64,000 bases of DNA, from NCBI RefSeq assembly GCF_000423205.1, contig NZ_AUHN01000004.1:248001-312000 (forward strand). Reading direction: 5' to 3'. Position numbers and translations under genes: made by a program. This DNA is from Jonesia quinghaiensis DSM 15701. Its GTDB lineage: Bacteria > Actinomycetota > Actinomycetes > Actinomycetales > Cellulomonadaceae. The notes under the pieces are model-generated. The model worked only from the letters and a program-made list of their open reading frames with translations. It had not been told where the DNA came from and searched no databases. Below, piece after piece: positions 1 to 9,102 of the stretch; position 1 is the stretch's first letter, and the number at the start of each line of letters is the position of its first letter.

Positions 1-2
1 TG

Positions 3-2411
3 GTGGACGTTGATACCAGCACCCCCACCGTCGATGCGCCAACGATTTCCCCTGCTGGGGATGTTTATGCTGCCCCGCGTGAAGTCACACTCACAGCGCC
101 TGAAGGTGCCGCCGTTTTTTACACAACGGATGGTTCAACCCCCGGCGTGCTGAGTGGCACCCGCTACACGGGGCCGTTTGTGGTGGCCCAAGACACGACG
201 GTGCGTGCGGTCGCAGCGCGCAACGGCATCGTCTCAGGGGAAATATCAGCTACCTACACAATCACTGAGCTACCCGAGGAGGGCTACACCGATGTGCCAG
301 TAGGGCAACCCTGGTTCGATACGCGCGGGGAAAAAATCCAGGCGCACGGGGGCGGGTTCCTTGAACATGAGGGCTGGTATTACTGGGTTGGCGAAAACAA
401 AGAACACGACTCGGCTCTGTTCCGCTCTGTTCGCTTGTACCGTTCACAAGACCTGTTGAACTGGGATTTCGTCAACGACATTTTGACGCAGTCCTCCCAC
501 CCAGACCTGGCCGACTCCAAGGTGGAACGCCCCAAACTGGTATACAACGCCACCACAAAGAAGTTTGTGTTGTGGGGCCACTGGGAGCGCAGGCAAGATT
601 ATGCGGCGTCCCACCTGATGGTGGCGGTGAGCGACACCATTGACGGTGATTACACCTTCATCAAGCATTTCCGCCCCGGTGTGGGTGAGGTGTCAACGGA
701 TGAGGCTGACCCAACGTACACCGGTGGTGACAGCAAGTGGGGTTATGGGTCGCGGGACTTCACGGTGTTTATTGACCCAGACACCGCTAAGGGGTATTTG
801 TTCTCCGCGCAGGACCACGAGAACATGCGCATTTACCCGCTTAATGATTCTTATGAGGATGTTGATTGGCGTAACTCGTACCAGGCGTTTGTGGGCGGGC
901 ACCGCGAAGCGCCCGCTGTGGCAAAGGTGGATGACCACTATGTGATTGTCACCTCCGGGCAGTCGGGGTGGTACCCCAACCAGTCCCGGTTTGCGTACAC
1001 CCAAGATCTTGATGATCCCGATGGTTGGTCTCAGCAGTACTTGGTTGGTAACAACACCTCCTTTAAGAGCCAACCAACGAACATCATGACGCTGACCGAT
1101 TCGGCGGGGAAAACCTCGTACGTGTACATGGGTGACCGGTGGGACCCTAAGAAGTTGGGGTCGTCCACTTACGTGTGGTTGCCCATGGATATCACGACGG
1201 GCAGAGACGGTGTGCAGATGGCTTTGGACTACCGGCCGGGTTGGCGGCTTGATGCCCAGACGGGTGGGCTTTCTTACCCTGAGTTCCCGCTGCTCTCGCA
1301 AGGTAAGCCTGCTTCGGCGAGCAGTGAACTGAGCGGATCACCGGCATCACGCGCTAATGATGGGGACAACCAGAACACCACTCTCACCGGGGATAGTTCA
1401 GCGTATTTTGCGCCCACGAGTGTGCCGTTTACCTGGACGGTGGACTTAGAGGAGAACCACGAACTCAGCCGGGTTGATCTGAGTTGGCGTCAGTGGAATG
1501 GGTCTGAAACGTATGCCACCTACACGGTGCGTGGCTCCGTTGATGGTGTGAGCTGGGTGGATCTAGCGGATCGCACAGGGAACAAAACAGTGGGGTTCAC
1601 CAGTGACGCGCTGGCTGGAACATACCGGTACGTTGCTATTGAGGTGGCATCAGTCATTAATGACCACAACGGTAACGCCGCCCCGTGGGCGGCGGGGATC
1701 GTTGAAGCTCAGGTTTATGGTGCAGCGCAAGTTACTGTGCCACCAGACCCCGAACCGGACCCAGATCCTGAGCCCGATGTTCCTGCTGCTGCCACAACAA
1801 CAACGCTGCGTGTGAATAAAGCCACCGCCGTGTATGGGGCGTCGTCACGCCCTACCGCCACGGTGAAAGTTACTGCACCGCGCGGGGCGAAACCGGTTGC
1901 CGGGAAAGTTGCCATCACTGATGGTGCAAAAACGGTGGCGACACTACGAGTGGGCAGCAGTGGCACAGCTACGTGGAAAGTTCCAGCGACCTTTGCGGTC
2001 GGTAAACACACGTTGCGGGCCACGTTTACACCCACCAAGCCGGCGCATCACAAAGCATCGAAATCCTCTACCGTCCGGGTGACTATCACAAAGGCAACAC
2101 CCAAGGTCACCTTGACGGCGAAACCCACCCGTGTACAGGCGAACAAACCAGTACGCCTCACCGTGAAGGTCTCCGCTAAGGGCGTGGCTCAACCCACCGG
2201 GCGTTGGAAAGTGCTCGACGGCAACAAGGTCATCGCCACTGGCACTCTCACCGCCCGCGACAAAGGGAAAGACACCGCCACGGTGAAACTCTCCCGCACC
2301 GGAAACCACCGCCTCAAGGTGGTATTCGCCGGGTCAAACACCCTCGCAAAGAAGACCTCCAAGGTGACAACCATCAAGGTTGTTGCCCGCTCCGCAGCGA
2401 AACCCAAGTAA
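3..2411 (+). CDS. Secreted GH43 (subfamily 24-like) exo-beta-1,3-galactanase, 5' end outside window
   Basis: Probably removes galactose from the beta-1,3-galactan backbone of type II arabinogalactan outside the cell. The reading frame is open to the window edge and has no signal peptide, so the true N-terminus lies upstream; residue numbers count from base 3. Order: chitobiase C-terminal-like domain (about 8-88), five-bladed GH43 region (about 98-430), F5/8 type C-like carbohydrate-binding domain (about 437-580), a Pro/Glu/Asp linker, then two Lys/Thr-rich bacterial Ig-like repeats (about 598-795). E175 in VERPK and Q357 in SQPTN match the acid and the unusual Gln base described for GH43_24 enzymes; this mapping is inference. 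No LPXTG motif or membrane anchor at the C-terminus. The next gene is a GH30 galactanase with the same type of C-terminal repeats. Confidence 0.8.
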   Translation: MDVDTSTPTVDAPTISPAGDVYAAPREVTLTAPEGAAVFYTTDGSTPGVLSGTRYTGPFVVAQDTTVRAVAARNGIVSGEISATYTITELPEEGYTDVPVGQPWFDTRGEKIQAHGGGFLEHEGWYYWVGENKEHDSALFRSVRLYRSQDLLNWDFVNDILTQSSHPDLADSKVERPKLVYNATTKKFVLWGHWERRQDYAASHLMVAVSDTIDGDYTFIKHFRPGVGEVSTDEADPTYTGGDSKWGYGSRDFTVFIDPDTAKGYLFSAQDHENMRIYPLNDSYEDVDWRNSYQAFVGGHREAPAVAKVDDHYVIVTSGQSGWYPNQSRFAYTQDLDDPDGWSQQYLVGNNTSFKSQPTNIMTLTDSAGKTSYVYMGDRWDPKKLGSSTYVWLPMDITTGRDGVQMALDYRPGWRLDAQTGGLSYPEFPLLSQGKPASASSELSGSPASRANDGDNQNTTLTGDSSAYFAPTSVPFTWTVDLEENHELSRVDLSWRQWNGSETYATYTVRGSVDGVSWVDLADRTGNKTVGFTSDALAGTYRYVAIEVASVINDHNGNAAPWAAGIVEAQVYGAAQVTVPPDPEPDPDPEPDVPAAATTTTLRVNKATAVYGASSRPTATVKVTAPRGAKPVAGKVAITDGAKTVATLRVGSSGTATWKVPATFAVGKHTLRATFTPTKPAHHKASKSSTVRVTITKATPKVTLTAKPTRVQANKPVRLTVKVSAKGVAQPTGRWKVLDGNKVIATGTLTARDKGKDTATVKLSRTGNHRLKVVFAGSNTLAKKTSKVTTIKVVARSAAKPK

Positions 2412-2499
2412 GCAACACCCCGCCTACCTGGGGCATCGCCCTGTAACACCCCCACGGTGCGCGACGGCGCGCACCCTCACGGAAGGAACGGTACACCTC

Positions 2500-5400
2500 G
2501 TGGCTCATCGCTCACGAACACACCGCGTTATCGCAACAGTTGCAGCGGGCACGATGCTCGCCTCCGGGCTCGTTGCAACAGCCGGGCTACCCGCACAGGC
2601 AGCCCCTGACACCACCATCACCCCACAACCCGCACACGCCGGGGCACCCTTTCAGGGGTGGGGTAACTCATTAGTGTGGTTTGCTAACGCCACTGGGGAT
2701 TACCCAGAGGAACTACGCACCGAACTGTATGACCTCGTGTTTGGTGCCGAAGGGCTGAACATGAACGTGGCCCGCTACAACATTGGTGGTGGGCGCGCAT
2801 CGGATGTGGGGAACTATTTCCGACAAGGCGCTGCCGTTGATGGGTTCTGGGCGGCTGATACCTCCACTGAGGAGAGCAGCCTTTACGGTGATGTCACCAC
2901 AAACTACGCCGACCACCTCAACCTTGCTCAGGCGTGGGACCCGAATAATCCTGATCACTATGACTGGACTCAAGACGCCACCCAGCGTTGGTGGCTGGAG
3001 AAGCTCGCCAAAGAACGTGACGACCTCGTGTTGGAGGGGTTCGCGAACTCACCACCGTGGTTCCTCACGGTGTCTGGGTATTCCTCTGGTGGGGCTAATT
3101 CCTCCACGGAACAGGTGTTAACTTCGCACGATGCGCCAGCGAAGTTCGCCACGTACCTCACGAAGGTGGTGGAGCACCTTGAAGATGAGTATGACGTGTC
3201 GTTTCAGACCGTCACCCCGTTCAATGAGCCGTGCACCGGGTATTGGTCCACACCGTCAGGGCGGTTAGCGGATGGGATCACCCCGTTCACTAATGCCACG
3301 AAAAAACCTCAAGAAGGTGCACAGATTTGCCCTGGAACTGGTGCTGGACAGCAGCAGTCATTGATCAACCTGTTGAACGCTGAACTGCAGAAATCCACCA
3401 GTGACGCTGTGGTGTCAGCGAACGACGAAACCAACCCCCAAAATTTCAACAACGCGTGGGCTAAGTACGACCAAGCCACCCGCGACAAGGTGGGGCAACT
3501 CAACGTTCACACCTACTGGGACGGCGGCAGTTTGCAGTCGCGTGACTATGCGCTTGCTGCCGGCAAACCATTGTGGATGTCTGAAACTGGCGGCGACTTC
3601 GTAGGCGGGGCATTTGACCCTGTTGCTATCAGTGGCGGCCTTGGGTTAGCCCAAAAAATCACCGATGATCTGCGGAAACTGCAACCTGACGCGTACGTGT
3701 TGTGGCAAGAAGTTGAGGACTACTACAACATGGAGCAACCCACCCCGCGTGGGGAGAACCTGAACTGGGGTTCGGTGTTCATTGACTTCGACTGTGAGTG
3801 GATTGGCGCCGATGGCAGCGTTCTGCCCAGCGAGCAGGACGCCGTTGGGTTTAAATCTCTGCGCCGCGTTAACGATGCGTTGGCGAACAGTAAGCAAGCA
3901 AGCACCGTAGAGGACTGTCACATTGTGACGAACTCTAAGTTCGACACGATGCGCAACTTCATGCACTTCATCACCGCTGGTGACCGCATCATTGAGGCTG
4001 GTCACGCAAACGCAACCGCTGCGGTTGACGCTGATGGTTCTGGTGCAAGCATCATTTACACCAACTCCAGCAATTCCGACCGCACGGTGGAAATTGATCT
4101 CGCGAACTTTGCTGAGATCACCTCAAGCGCATCGGTCACCCCCTATGTCACCACGCAAGCAGCAGACGTCAATGACACCAGCACCGCACTAGTGAAGGGC
4201 GACACCGTCCAGATCAGCAAAAAATCGGGTACCGCAACGCTGACCGTGCCAGCCCGATCAGTGACCACCTTTGACGTTGATGGGGTGTCTGGTGTTGCTG
4301 ATGAGGCAAACCCTCTGATTGACGGCGCAACCTACCAAGTACAAGGTGTGCAAAGCAGCAAAATGCTCACCCAATCAGGTGATGGCAAACTCACCATCAC
4401 CTCACCAAGCACCAGCAGCGACAGTGTGAAAAACCAGCTGTGGACCATGCACGAAACCACCAGTAACGCTGCACCAAGCAACCGGCGTTCCTTCGTCCTC
4501 GAAAACGAAGCGAACGGGCGGTTCCTCTCCGCAACCTCAGCAGGAACCTCTTTCACCGGCGGAACACTTGAGGAAGCATCGGCGTCACCCAACACCACCT
4601 GGTACCTCACCACCCTCGACGGGTCCACATGGAGCATGGTCAATGGCGCCACCGCATCGTCGCTGGATGTAGCCGGACAATCCTCAGCTGATGGCACATC
4701 GGTCGGTATTTACGGGTCAAACGGCGGCGCAAACCAACGGTGGACGTTCCGCGAAATCAGCGCAACCCCCACCGTCAAAGACGTAACTGTCCGCACTGCC
4801 GTGGGTGTTACACCAACCCTACCCACCACTGTCACCCCCACCTACACGTGGGGCGAAGGTGTGGCAACACCCATCACCTGGAACACACCTGACGGGGTAT
4901 GGGACCGCCCAGGCACCGTCACCGTCCTCGGGTCCGGGGTGGACGTCTACGGAAACGTCATCACAGGTGTGCGAGCAATCGTTGAAGTTGGTGCAGTCAC
5001 CATCGCTGACCCAGTATCAGTGACCGTCACCGCAGGAACACCACGCGCCCTACTGGCCGCTCAAGCACCAACCACAGCACCCGTTCAAGTTGGTCTCGGC
5101 GAAAGCAGGTTCCCCCTACCTGTGACCTGGGACTTCACCGGCATCACCGATGAGCAACTGGCTGAGCCAGGGCACTACCCGGTCACCGGAACTATCTCAG
5201 CCGCCGACACCGGCAGCAAAGAAATCACCGCGAAACTGGCCGTCATTGTGGCACCAGCAGACGGCAGCATCAACATCGCCACGCAAAGCACCGCGAGCGC
5301 GTCATTCACTGAACCTGGCTACAGCGTTGCTGGCACCATCAACGGCAACCTGGCTGACAAGGCATGGTCGAACTGGAGGTCTGGGACCAAAAACGCCACA

Positions 5401-7092
5401 GACACGTTGACGTACACGTTCCCCTCAGCCCAGTTGGTGAGCGGGGCAGGTCAAGTGTTCTACCGTGATGGAAGTTCCCTCTCATGGCCGGTGTCGGTCA
5501 CTGTTCAGGTGCGCACCCCAGGCACCCAAACCTGGGTGAGCGTGGGCAGTGCAGCGAACATCAACGACCCTGAGTTTGGGGTCGATTTCGACACCGTGTA
5601 CACCGATGCTGTGCGGTTTGTGATGACGGCCCGCGACAACACCCACATGGTGGTTTCTGAGTCTCTGATTGAGTCTCCGCAACCGGCTGCGTCTGCTTAC
5701 ACCGAGTTGGCTCGGTTGTCTGTGGGTGGCGTGGACGTGGAGGGGTTCACCCCTGACACGCTGGAGTACACCGCTGTGGCGCGCGGTTCAGCACCTGCCG
5801 TTGTGGGTGTGCCACTGGATTCGGCCGCCTCGGTCACCACTGAGGTGGACGGGGACGTCGCAACGGTCACGGTGACCGCCCCAACGGGTGACACCCGCTC
5901 GTACACGGTGACGTTGGACCGTGTTGTTGGCGTGCCGTTGGTGTCCATTACGGGCAGCGCTGTTGCTGGCAGCGCCGTTGAGGCTGCGGTGGTTACTGAC
6001 CCTGCTGATGCTGAGGTGACGTACCAGTGGTTCCTTGGTGATGAGGAGATTGAGGGCGCCACTGGGTCCTCGTTCACCCCATCGTTGGCCGATGCTGGTG
6101 CCGCGTTGAGCGTGCAGGTCACCGCAACTGCACCTGGGTTTGGTTCCACCACGTCACGTTCTGATGCTGTGGCGGTTGTTGATGGGCGCGTGGCGCCCAC
6201 GGTGACAGTAAGTGCGTCACCGAAAACCATCACAGTGGGGGCGTCAACAACGTTGACAGCTTCGGTGACGACAAAGGATCAGGGCACTGTTACTGGTGGT
6301 GTGGTGGAGTTCCGCTCCGGTGCGCTAACCCTTGGCACAGCAACAGTGAACGCTCAGGGTGTTGCGTCCGTGAAGGTCAATGACCTGCGTGAAGGCTCAT
6401 ACCCTGTGGTCGCCGTGTTCACTCCCCCAGCGGCGTCACAGTACGTGCTGGCTGCTGGTAGTTCCGCACCAGTTGTGGTGAGTGTCGAAAAGAAAGCACT
6501 GGCTACGTCAACCACGAAGGTGACACTGACACCGAAAGCACCCACCACCAAGGATCGGGTGGTTGCGAACGTGTCAGTCACTGCGAAAAACGCTGATGTC
6601 ACTGGCAAAGTCACTGTCACAGTGAAAGATGCCCGTGGGAAGAAGGTTCACTCCACGTCAGCGACGTTGAAGCGCGGTAAAGCCGCCGTGAAGCTGCCAC
6701 AGTTCAAGGGCATCGGTAAGCACACGGTGACCGCTGCGTACGCCGGGACTTCCACCGTGAAACCATCAACAGGGTCGACCTCGGTGACGGTGAAAGCAAC
6801 AACCACCACCAAAGCGAAGGTCACCACAAAGAAGGTGACCCCCCGCGACAAAGCGAAAGTCGCTATCACGGTGAAGGCTTCACCAAAGGCCACGGTCAGT
6901 GGGAAAGCAACAGTGCGCGTGTACCAGGGCAAAAAGCAGGTTGCGTCCCAGAAGGTGACGGTGCGCGGTTCAAAAGCCACCGCCACATTGAAGGCGTTAC
7001 CGCGCGGCTCCTACACCGTGAAGGTGACCTTTGATGGGTCAGCCACTGCTGCTGGATCGGAGGCGAAAACCGTCAAACTGAGCGTGAAGTAG
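2500..7092 (+). CDS. Secreted multidomain GH30 endo-beta-1,6-galactanase-like enzyme
   Basis: About 1530 aa. Likely cuts beta-1,6-galactan side chains of arabinogalactan outside the cell. GTG at 2500 is chosen because GGAAGGA lies upstream (2481-2487) and a clean signal peptide follows, ending LPAQAA near residue 36; the open frame runs further upstream but without secretion signals. GH30 catalytic domain about 37-600: acid/base E243 in FNEP, nucleophile E362 in WMSETGG. Then a ricin-type trefoil (CBM13-like, about 605-750), Big_4-type Ig domains, an F5/8 type C-like domain, a cadherin-like beta sandwich, and at least three Lys/Thr-rich Ig-like repeats at the C-terminus shared with the preceding GH43. 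Substrate is inferred from family and neighbour; other GH30 activities (xylanase, glucosylceramidase) are less likely given the GH43_24 partner. Confidence 0.85.
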   Translation: MAHRSRTHRVIATVAAGTMLASGLVATAGLPAQAAPDTTITPQPAHAGAPFQGWGNSLVWFANATGDYPEELRTELYDLVFGAEGLNMNVARYNIGGGRASDVGNYFRQGAAVDGFWAADTSTEESSLYGDVTTNYADHLNLAQAWDPNNPDHYDWTQDATQRWWLEKLAKERDDLVLEGFANSPPWFLTVSGYSSGGANSSTEQVLTSHDAPAKFATYLTKVVEHLEDEYDVSFQTVTPFNEPCTGYWSTPSGRLADGITPFTNATKKPQEGAQICPGTGAGQQQSLINLLNAELQKSTSDAVVSANDETNPQNFNNAWAKYDQATRDKVGQLNVHTYWDGGSLQSRDYALAAGKPLWMSETGGDFVGGAFDPVAISGGLGLAQKITDDLRKLQPDAYVLWQEVEDYYNMEQPTPRGENLNWGSVFIDFDCEWIGADGSVLPSEQDAVGFKSLRRVNDALANSKQASTVEDCHIVTNSKFDTMRNFMHFITAGDRIIEAGHANATAAVDADGSGASIIYTNSSNSDRTVEIDLANFAEITSSASVTPYVTTQAADVNDTSTALVKGDTVQISKKSGTATLTVPARSVTTFDVDGVSGVADEANPLIDGATYQVQGVQSSKMLTQSGDGKLTITSPSTSSDSVKNQLWTMHETTSNAAPSNRRSFVLENEANGRFLSATSAGTSFTGGTLEEASASPNTTWYLTTLDGSTWSMVNGATASSLDVAGQSSADGTSVGIYGSNGGANQRWTFREISATPTVKDVTVRTAVGVTPTLPTTVTPTYTWGEGVATPITWNTPDGVWDRPGTVTVLGSGVDVYGNVITGVRAIVEVGAVTIADPVSVTVTAGTPRALLAAQAPTTAPVQVGLGESRFPLPVTWDFTGITDEQLAEPGHYPVTGTISAADTGSKEITAKLAVIVAPADGSINIATQSTASASFTEPGYSVAGTINGNLADKAWSNWRSGTKNATDTLTYTFPSAQLVSGAGQVFYRDGSSLSWPVSVTVQVRTPGTQTWVSVGSAANINDPEFGVDFDTVYTDAVRFVMTARDNTHMVVSESLIESPQPAASAYTELARLSVGGVDVEGFTPDTLEYTAVARGSAPAVVGVPLDSAASVTTEVDGDVATVTVTAPTGDTRSYTVTLDRVVGVPLVSITGSAVAGSAVEAAVVTDPADAEVTYQWFLGDEEIEGATGSSFTPSLADAGAALSVQVTATAPGFGSTTSRSDAVAVVDGRVAPTVTVSASPKTITVGASTTLTASVTTKDQGTVTGGVVEFRSGALTLGTATVNAQGVASVKVNDLREGSYPVVAVFTPPAASQYVLAAGSSAPVVVSVEKKALATSTTKVTLTPKAPTTKDRVVANVSVTAKNADVTGKVTVTVKDARGKKVHSTSATLKRGKAAVKLPQFKGIGKHTVTAAYAGTSTVKPSTGSTSVTVKATTTTKAKVTTKKVTPRDKAKVAITVKASPKATVSGKATVRVYQGKKQVASQKVTVRGSKATATLKALPRGSYTVKVTFDGSATAAGSEAKTVKLSVK

Positions 7093-7229
7093 CTGGCGGG
7101 GCGCATCGGGAAATAACTGGCAGGGGGCATCGGGATTTTCACTCCGGTGCCCCCTTTCCAGCCCAACCCAAACCTCACCCCCGCAAAACATCCCCCCGCA
7201 AAACATTCCCCCACCAAACGTTCCCCCGC

Positions 7230-7306
7230 CCGAGATCCTAGATCTCGCATCGACATCCTTGCCCATGCCAGGGATCTCATGCCGAGATCTAGGATCTCGG
7301 CATGTT
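7230..7306. repeat. 77-bp palindromic intergenic repeat, family 1 copy A
   Basis: Two 17-bp arms (7231-7247 and 7283-7299) are exact reverse complements, and each arm is itself nearly palindromic around CTAG/GATC. A close copy lies at 14766-14842. It sits between the convergent ends of the GH30 gene and the permease gene and touches the permease stop codon, so it may act as a two-way terminator or a REP-like element. Confidence 0.85.
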
Positions 7307-9077
7307 AGGGGGCAGAAGCGTTCACGGCGTCGCTAACGCTGTTGCGCGTTGAACGGCGGCGAATCGACAACCCAGACAACGACACCGCCAACACTGACAC
7401 CGCAACAAGTGCGCTCGCAGGGGCAAGCACAGCCCACGGTCCGCGCTCCACATAATCAATGCCTTCAGCAAGAATCAAACCCCACTCGGGGGTGGGTTGC
7501 TGTGGCCCCAAACCAAGGAACCCCAAGGCAGCCAACGCCAACGCGATGCCTGGCAAACGCAACATCGCGTGCCGCAACACTGTGGGAAGAACCGAGGGCA
7601 GCAGGTACGCCCACAAGGTACGTGCCCGCCCCACACCTAAGGTCGGCAATACTGCGATGTGTGGTTGTGCGCGGGTTTCTGAAATCAGTGCCGCCGTGTG
7701 TGCGGCAAGTGGCGCCCAACTGACCAGGGCCACTGCGATGGCCGCGCCAATAGTTGATGGTCCAGAGATCGCAGCAACAATGAGCCCAGCAATGATGGGA
7801 GGTGCGGCGTTGGTGACCTCGATGAACCCGGTTGATAACCGGGGGACCAACCCCACCAGCAACCCAATGATGAGGCACACACCGACCACAGCGAGCGCCG
7901 TGCCGACGGTGGTGAGGGTGCCGTGTGCGACACGTGCGAGCAGGTCACGGCCAGAGGCGTCGGCCCCAAAGGGCAGTGCCCATGAGGGTGGTTGTAGCCG
8001 TGAGTACGTGGACAAGTAGGGGTTGCGGAACAACCCCACACTGGTGATGAGGATGAGTACCGATGCCGCAGCAACTGGGGCGATCAGGTCACGCCGGGTG
8101 GTGCGGTGCGGTATCGGCACGGCGGGCACCGTGTTGAGTCGTAACGCTGGACCTAAGAGCAGCGCACGGATGCCTGCTGCTAGTACCCCCACCACCACTG
8201 CGATGACCAGGAGCGCAAGGATCCCTGCCTGCAGGGTGGGGATGTCTTGGGCGGCTGCCGCACCAAGGGTGGCACGCCCCAGCCCAGGGATCGCGAACAC
8301 TTGTTCGACGGCTACTGCCCCTCCGGTTATACCGATGATGACCAGACCGATTTGGCTGATCACTGAGGGTAATGCTCGCCGAAATGCCGCGAATGCGATG
8401 GTGTGGCGCGGAAATTGGGCCATGCGCCAGGTGCGTACCCAGTCCTCTTGGAAAGCGGCGGTCAACGCTTCGGAGGTGAGCCGCCCGATGAGCCCGCCCC
8501 CTGGAATACCTAAAGCAAGTGCTGGCAGTACAGCATTGTTGATGCTGTTCCACCCGTAGGGCGGGAACCACCCTAACCAGATGGAACCGATGATGAGGAG
8601 TATCGCTGCGAGGAGGAATTCAGGTAGCGCGGTGAACGCTGCCGCGAGGGCACCTGACTCGCGGCGTGGCTCCCCGCGCACACCAGCACGGATCGCGGGG
8701 ATACATAACGCCAGCGCAATGGTTAACGCGCACACGACGGCGAAGCCCATGAGTGTGAGTGACACCCCTAATGCACTGAGGGTGCCTGGTAGCACTGGGG
8801 TGTTGGTGATCCATGAGTTCCCGGCGTCGCCCTGAAGGATACCGCTGAGCCAGTCACCAAATATGGGCAGTGGACCGCGGTCTAAACCGAGTTCGGCACG
8901 GACGGCGGCGAGTGCTTCCGGGGTTGCTTCCCGGTCAGCGTAGCGGGCCCGCAAAATGGTGTATTCGGCTGACCGCCCGGATAGCCAAGGCAGCATCCCG
9001 ATGAGGGCCACCACCGCTGCCACCGCCCCAATACGTGAGGCGGCGGTCAGCGCGGCGGTTTGTGTGCGTGATGTCAT
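7305..9077 (-). CDS. Fused OppB-OppC type ABC transporter permease (peptide/nickel/metallophore family)
   Basis: 590 aa. One polypeptide carries two DppB/DppC-type permease halves: residues about 1-310 resemble the B subunit and 340-585 the C subunit, each with a set of membrane segments and a cytoplasmic EAA-like loop (around LTSEALTAAFQEDWVRT in the first half and LPTLGVGRARTLWAY in the second). These are usually two separate genes. Last gene of a minus-strand operon; the binding-protein stop is 25 bases upstream. The Shine-Dalgarno is weak, so translation may be coupled. With the two ATPases and the binding protein it would make a complete importer; the MFS gene in the operon suggests a metallophore rather than a peptide cargo, which is inference. 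Confidence 0.85.
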   Translation of the reverse strand: MTSRTQTAALTAASRIGAVAAVVALIGMLPWLSGRSAEYTILRARYADREATPEALAAVRAELGLDRGPLPIFGDWLSGILQGDAGNSWITNTPVLPGTLSALGVSLTLMGFAVVCALTIALALCIPAIRAGVRGEPRRESGALAAAFTALPEFLLAAILLIIGSIWLGWFPPYGWNSINNAVLPALALGIPGGGLIGRLTSEALTAAFQEDWVRTWRMAQFPRHTIAFAAFRRALPSVISQIGLVIIGITGGAVAVEQVFAIPGLGRATLGAAAAQDIPTLQAGILALLVIAVVVGVLAAGIRALLLGPALRLNTVPAVPIPHRTTRRDLIAPVAAASVLILITSVGLFRNPYLSTYSRLQPPSWALPFGADASGRDLLARVAHGTLTTVGTALAVVGVCLIIGLLVGLVPRLSTGFIEVTNAAPPIIAGLIVAAISGPSTIGAAIAVALVSWAPLAAHTAALISETRAQPHIAVLPTLGVGRARTLWAYLLPSVLPTVLRHAMLRLPGIALALAALGFLGLGPQQPTPEWGLILAEGIDYVERGPWAVLAPASALVAVSVLAVSLSGLSIRRRSTRNSVSDAVNASAP

Positions 9078-9102
9078 GGTGTGCTGGTGTTATTCGTTGG
9101 CG

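Noticed and set aside
7230..7306. Could the family 1 repeat be a chromosome dimer-resolution (dif) or replication site?
   Set aside because: It occurs twice within 8 kb and has nested palindromes, not a single dif-like pair of XerC/XerD sites.
8023..8559. 178-codon plus-strand open frame over the permease gene
   Set aside because: Shadow of a high-G+C gene; no start signal and no recognisable domain.
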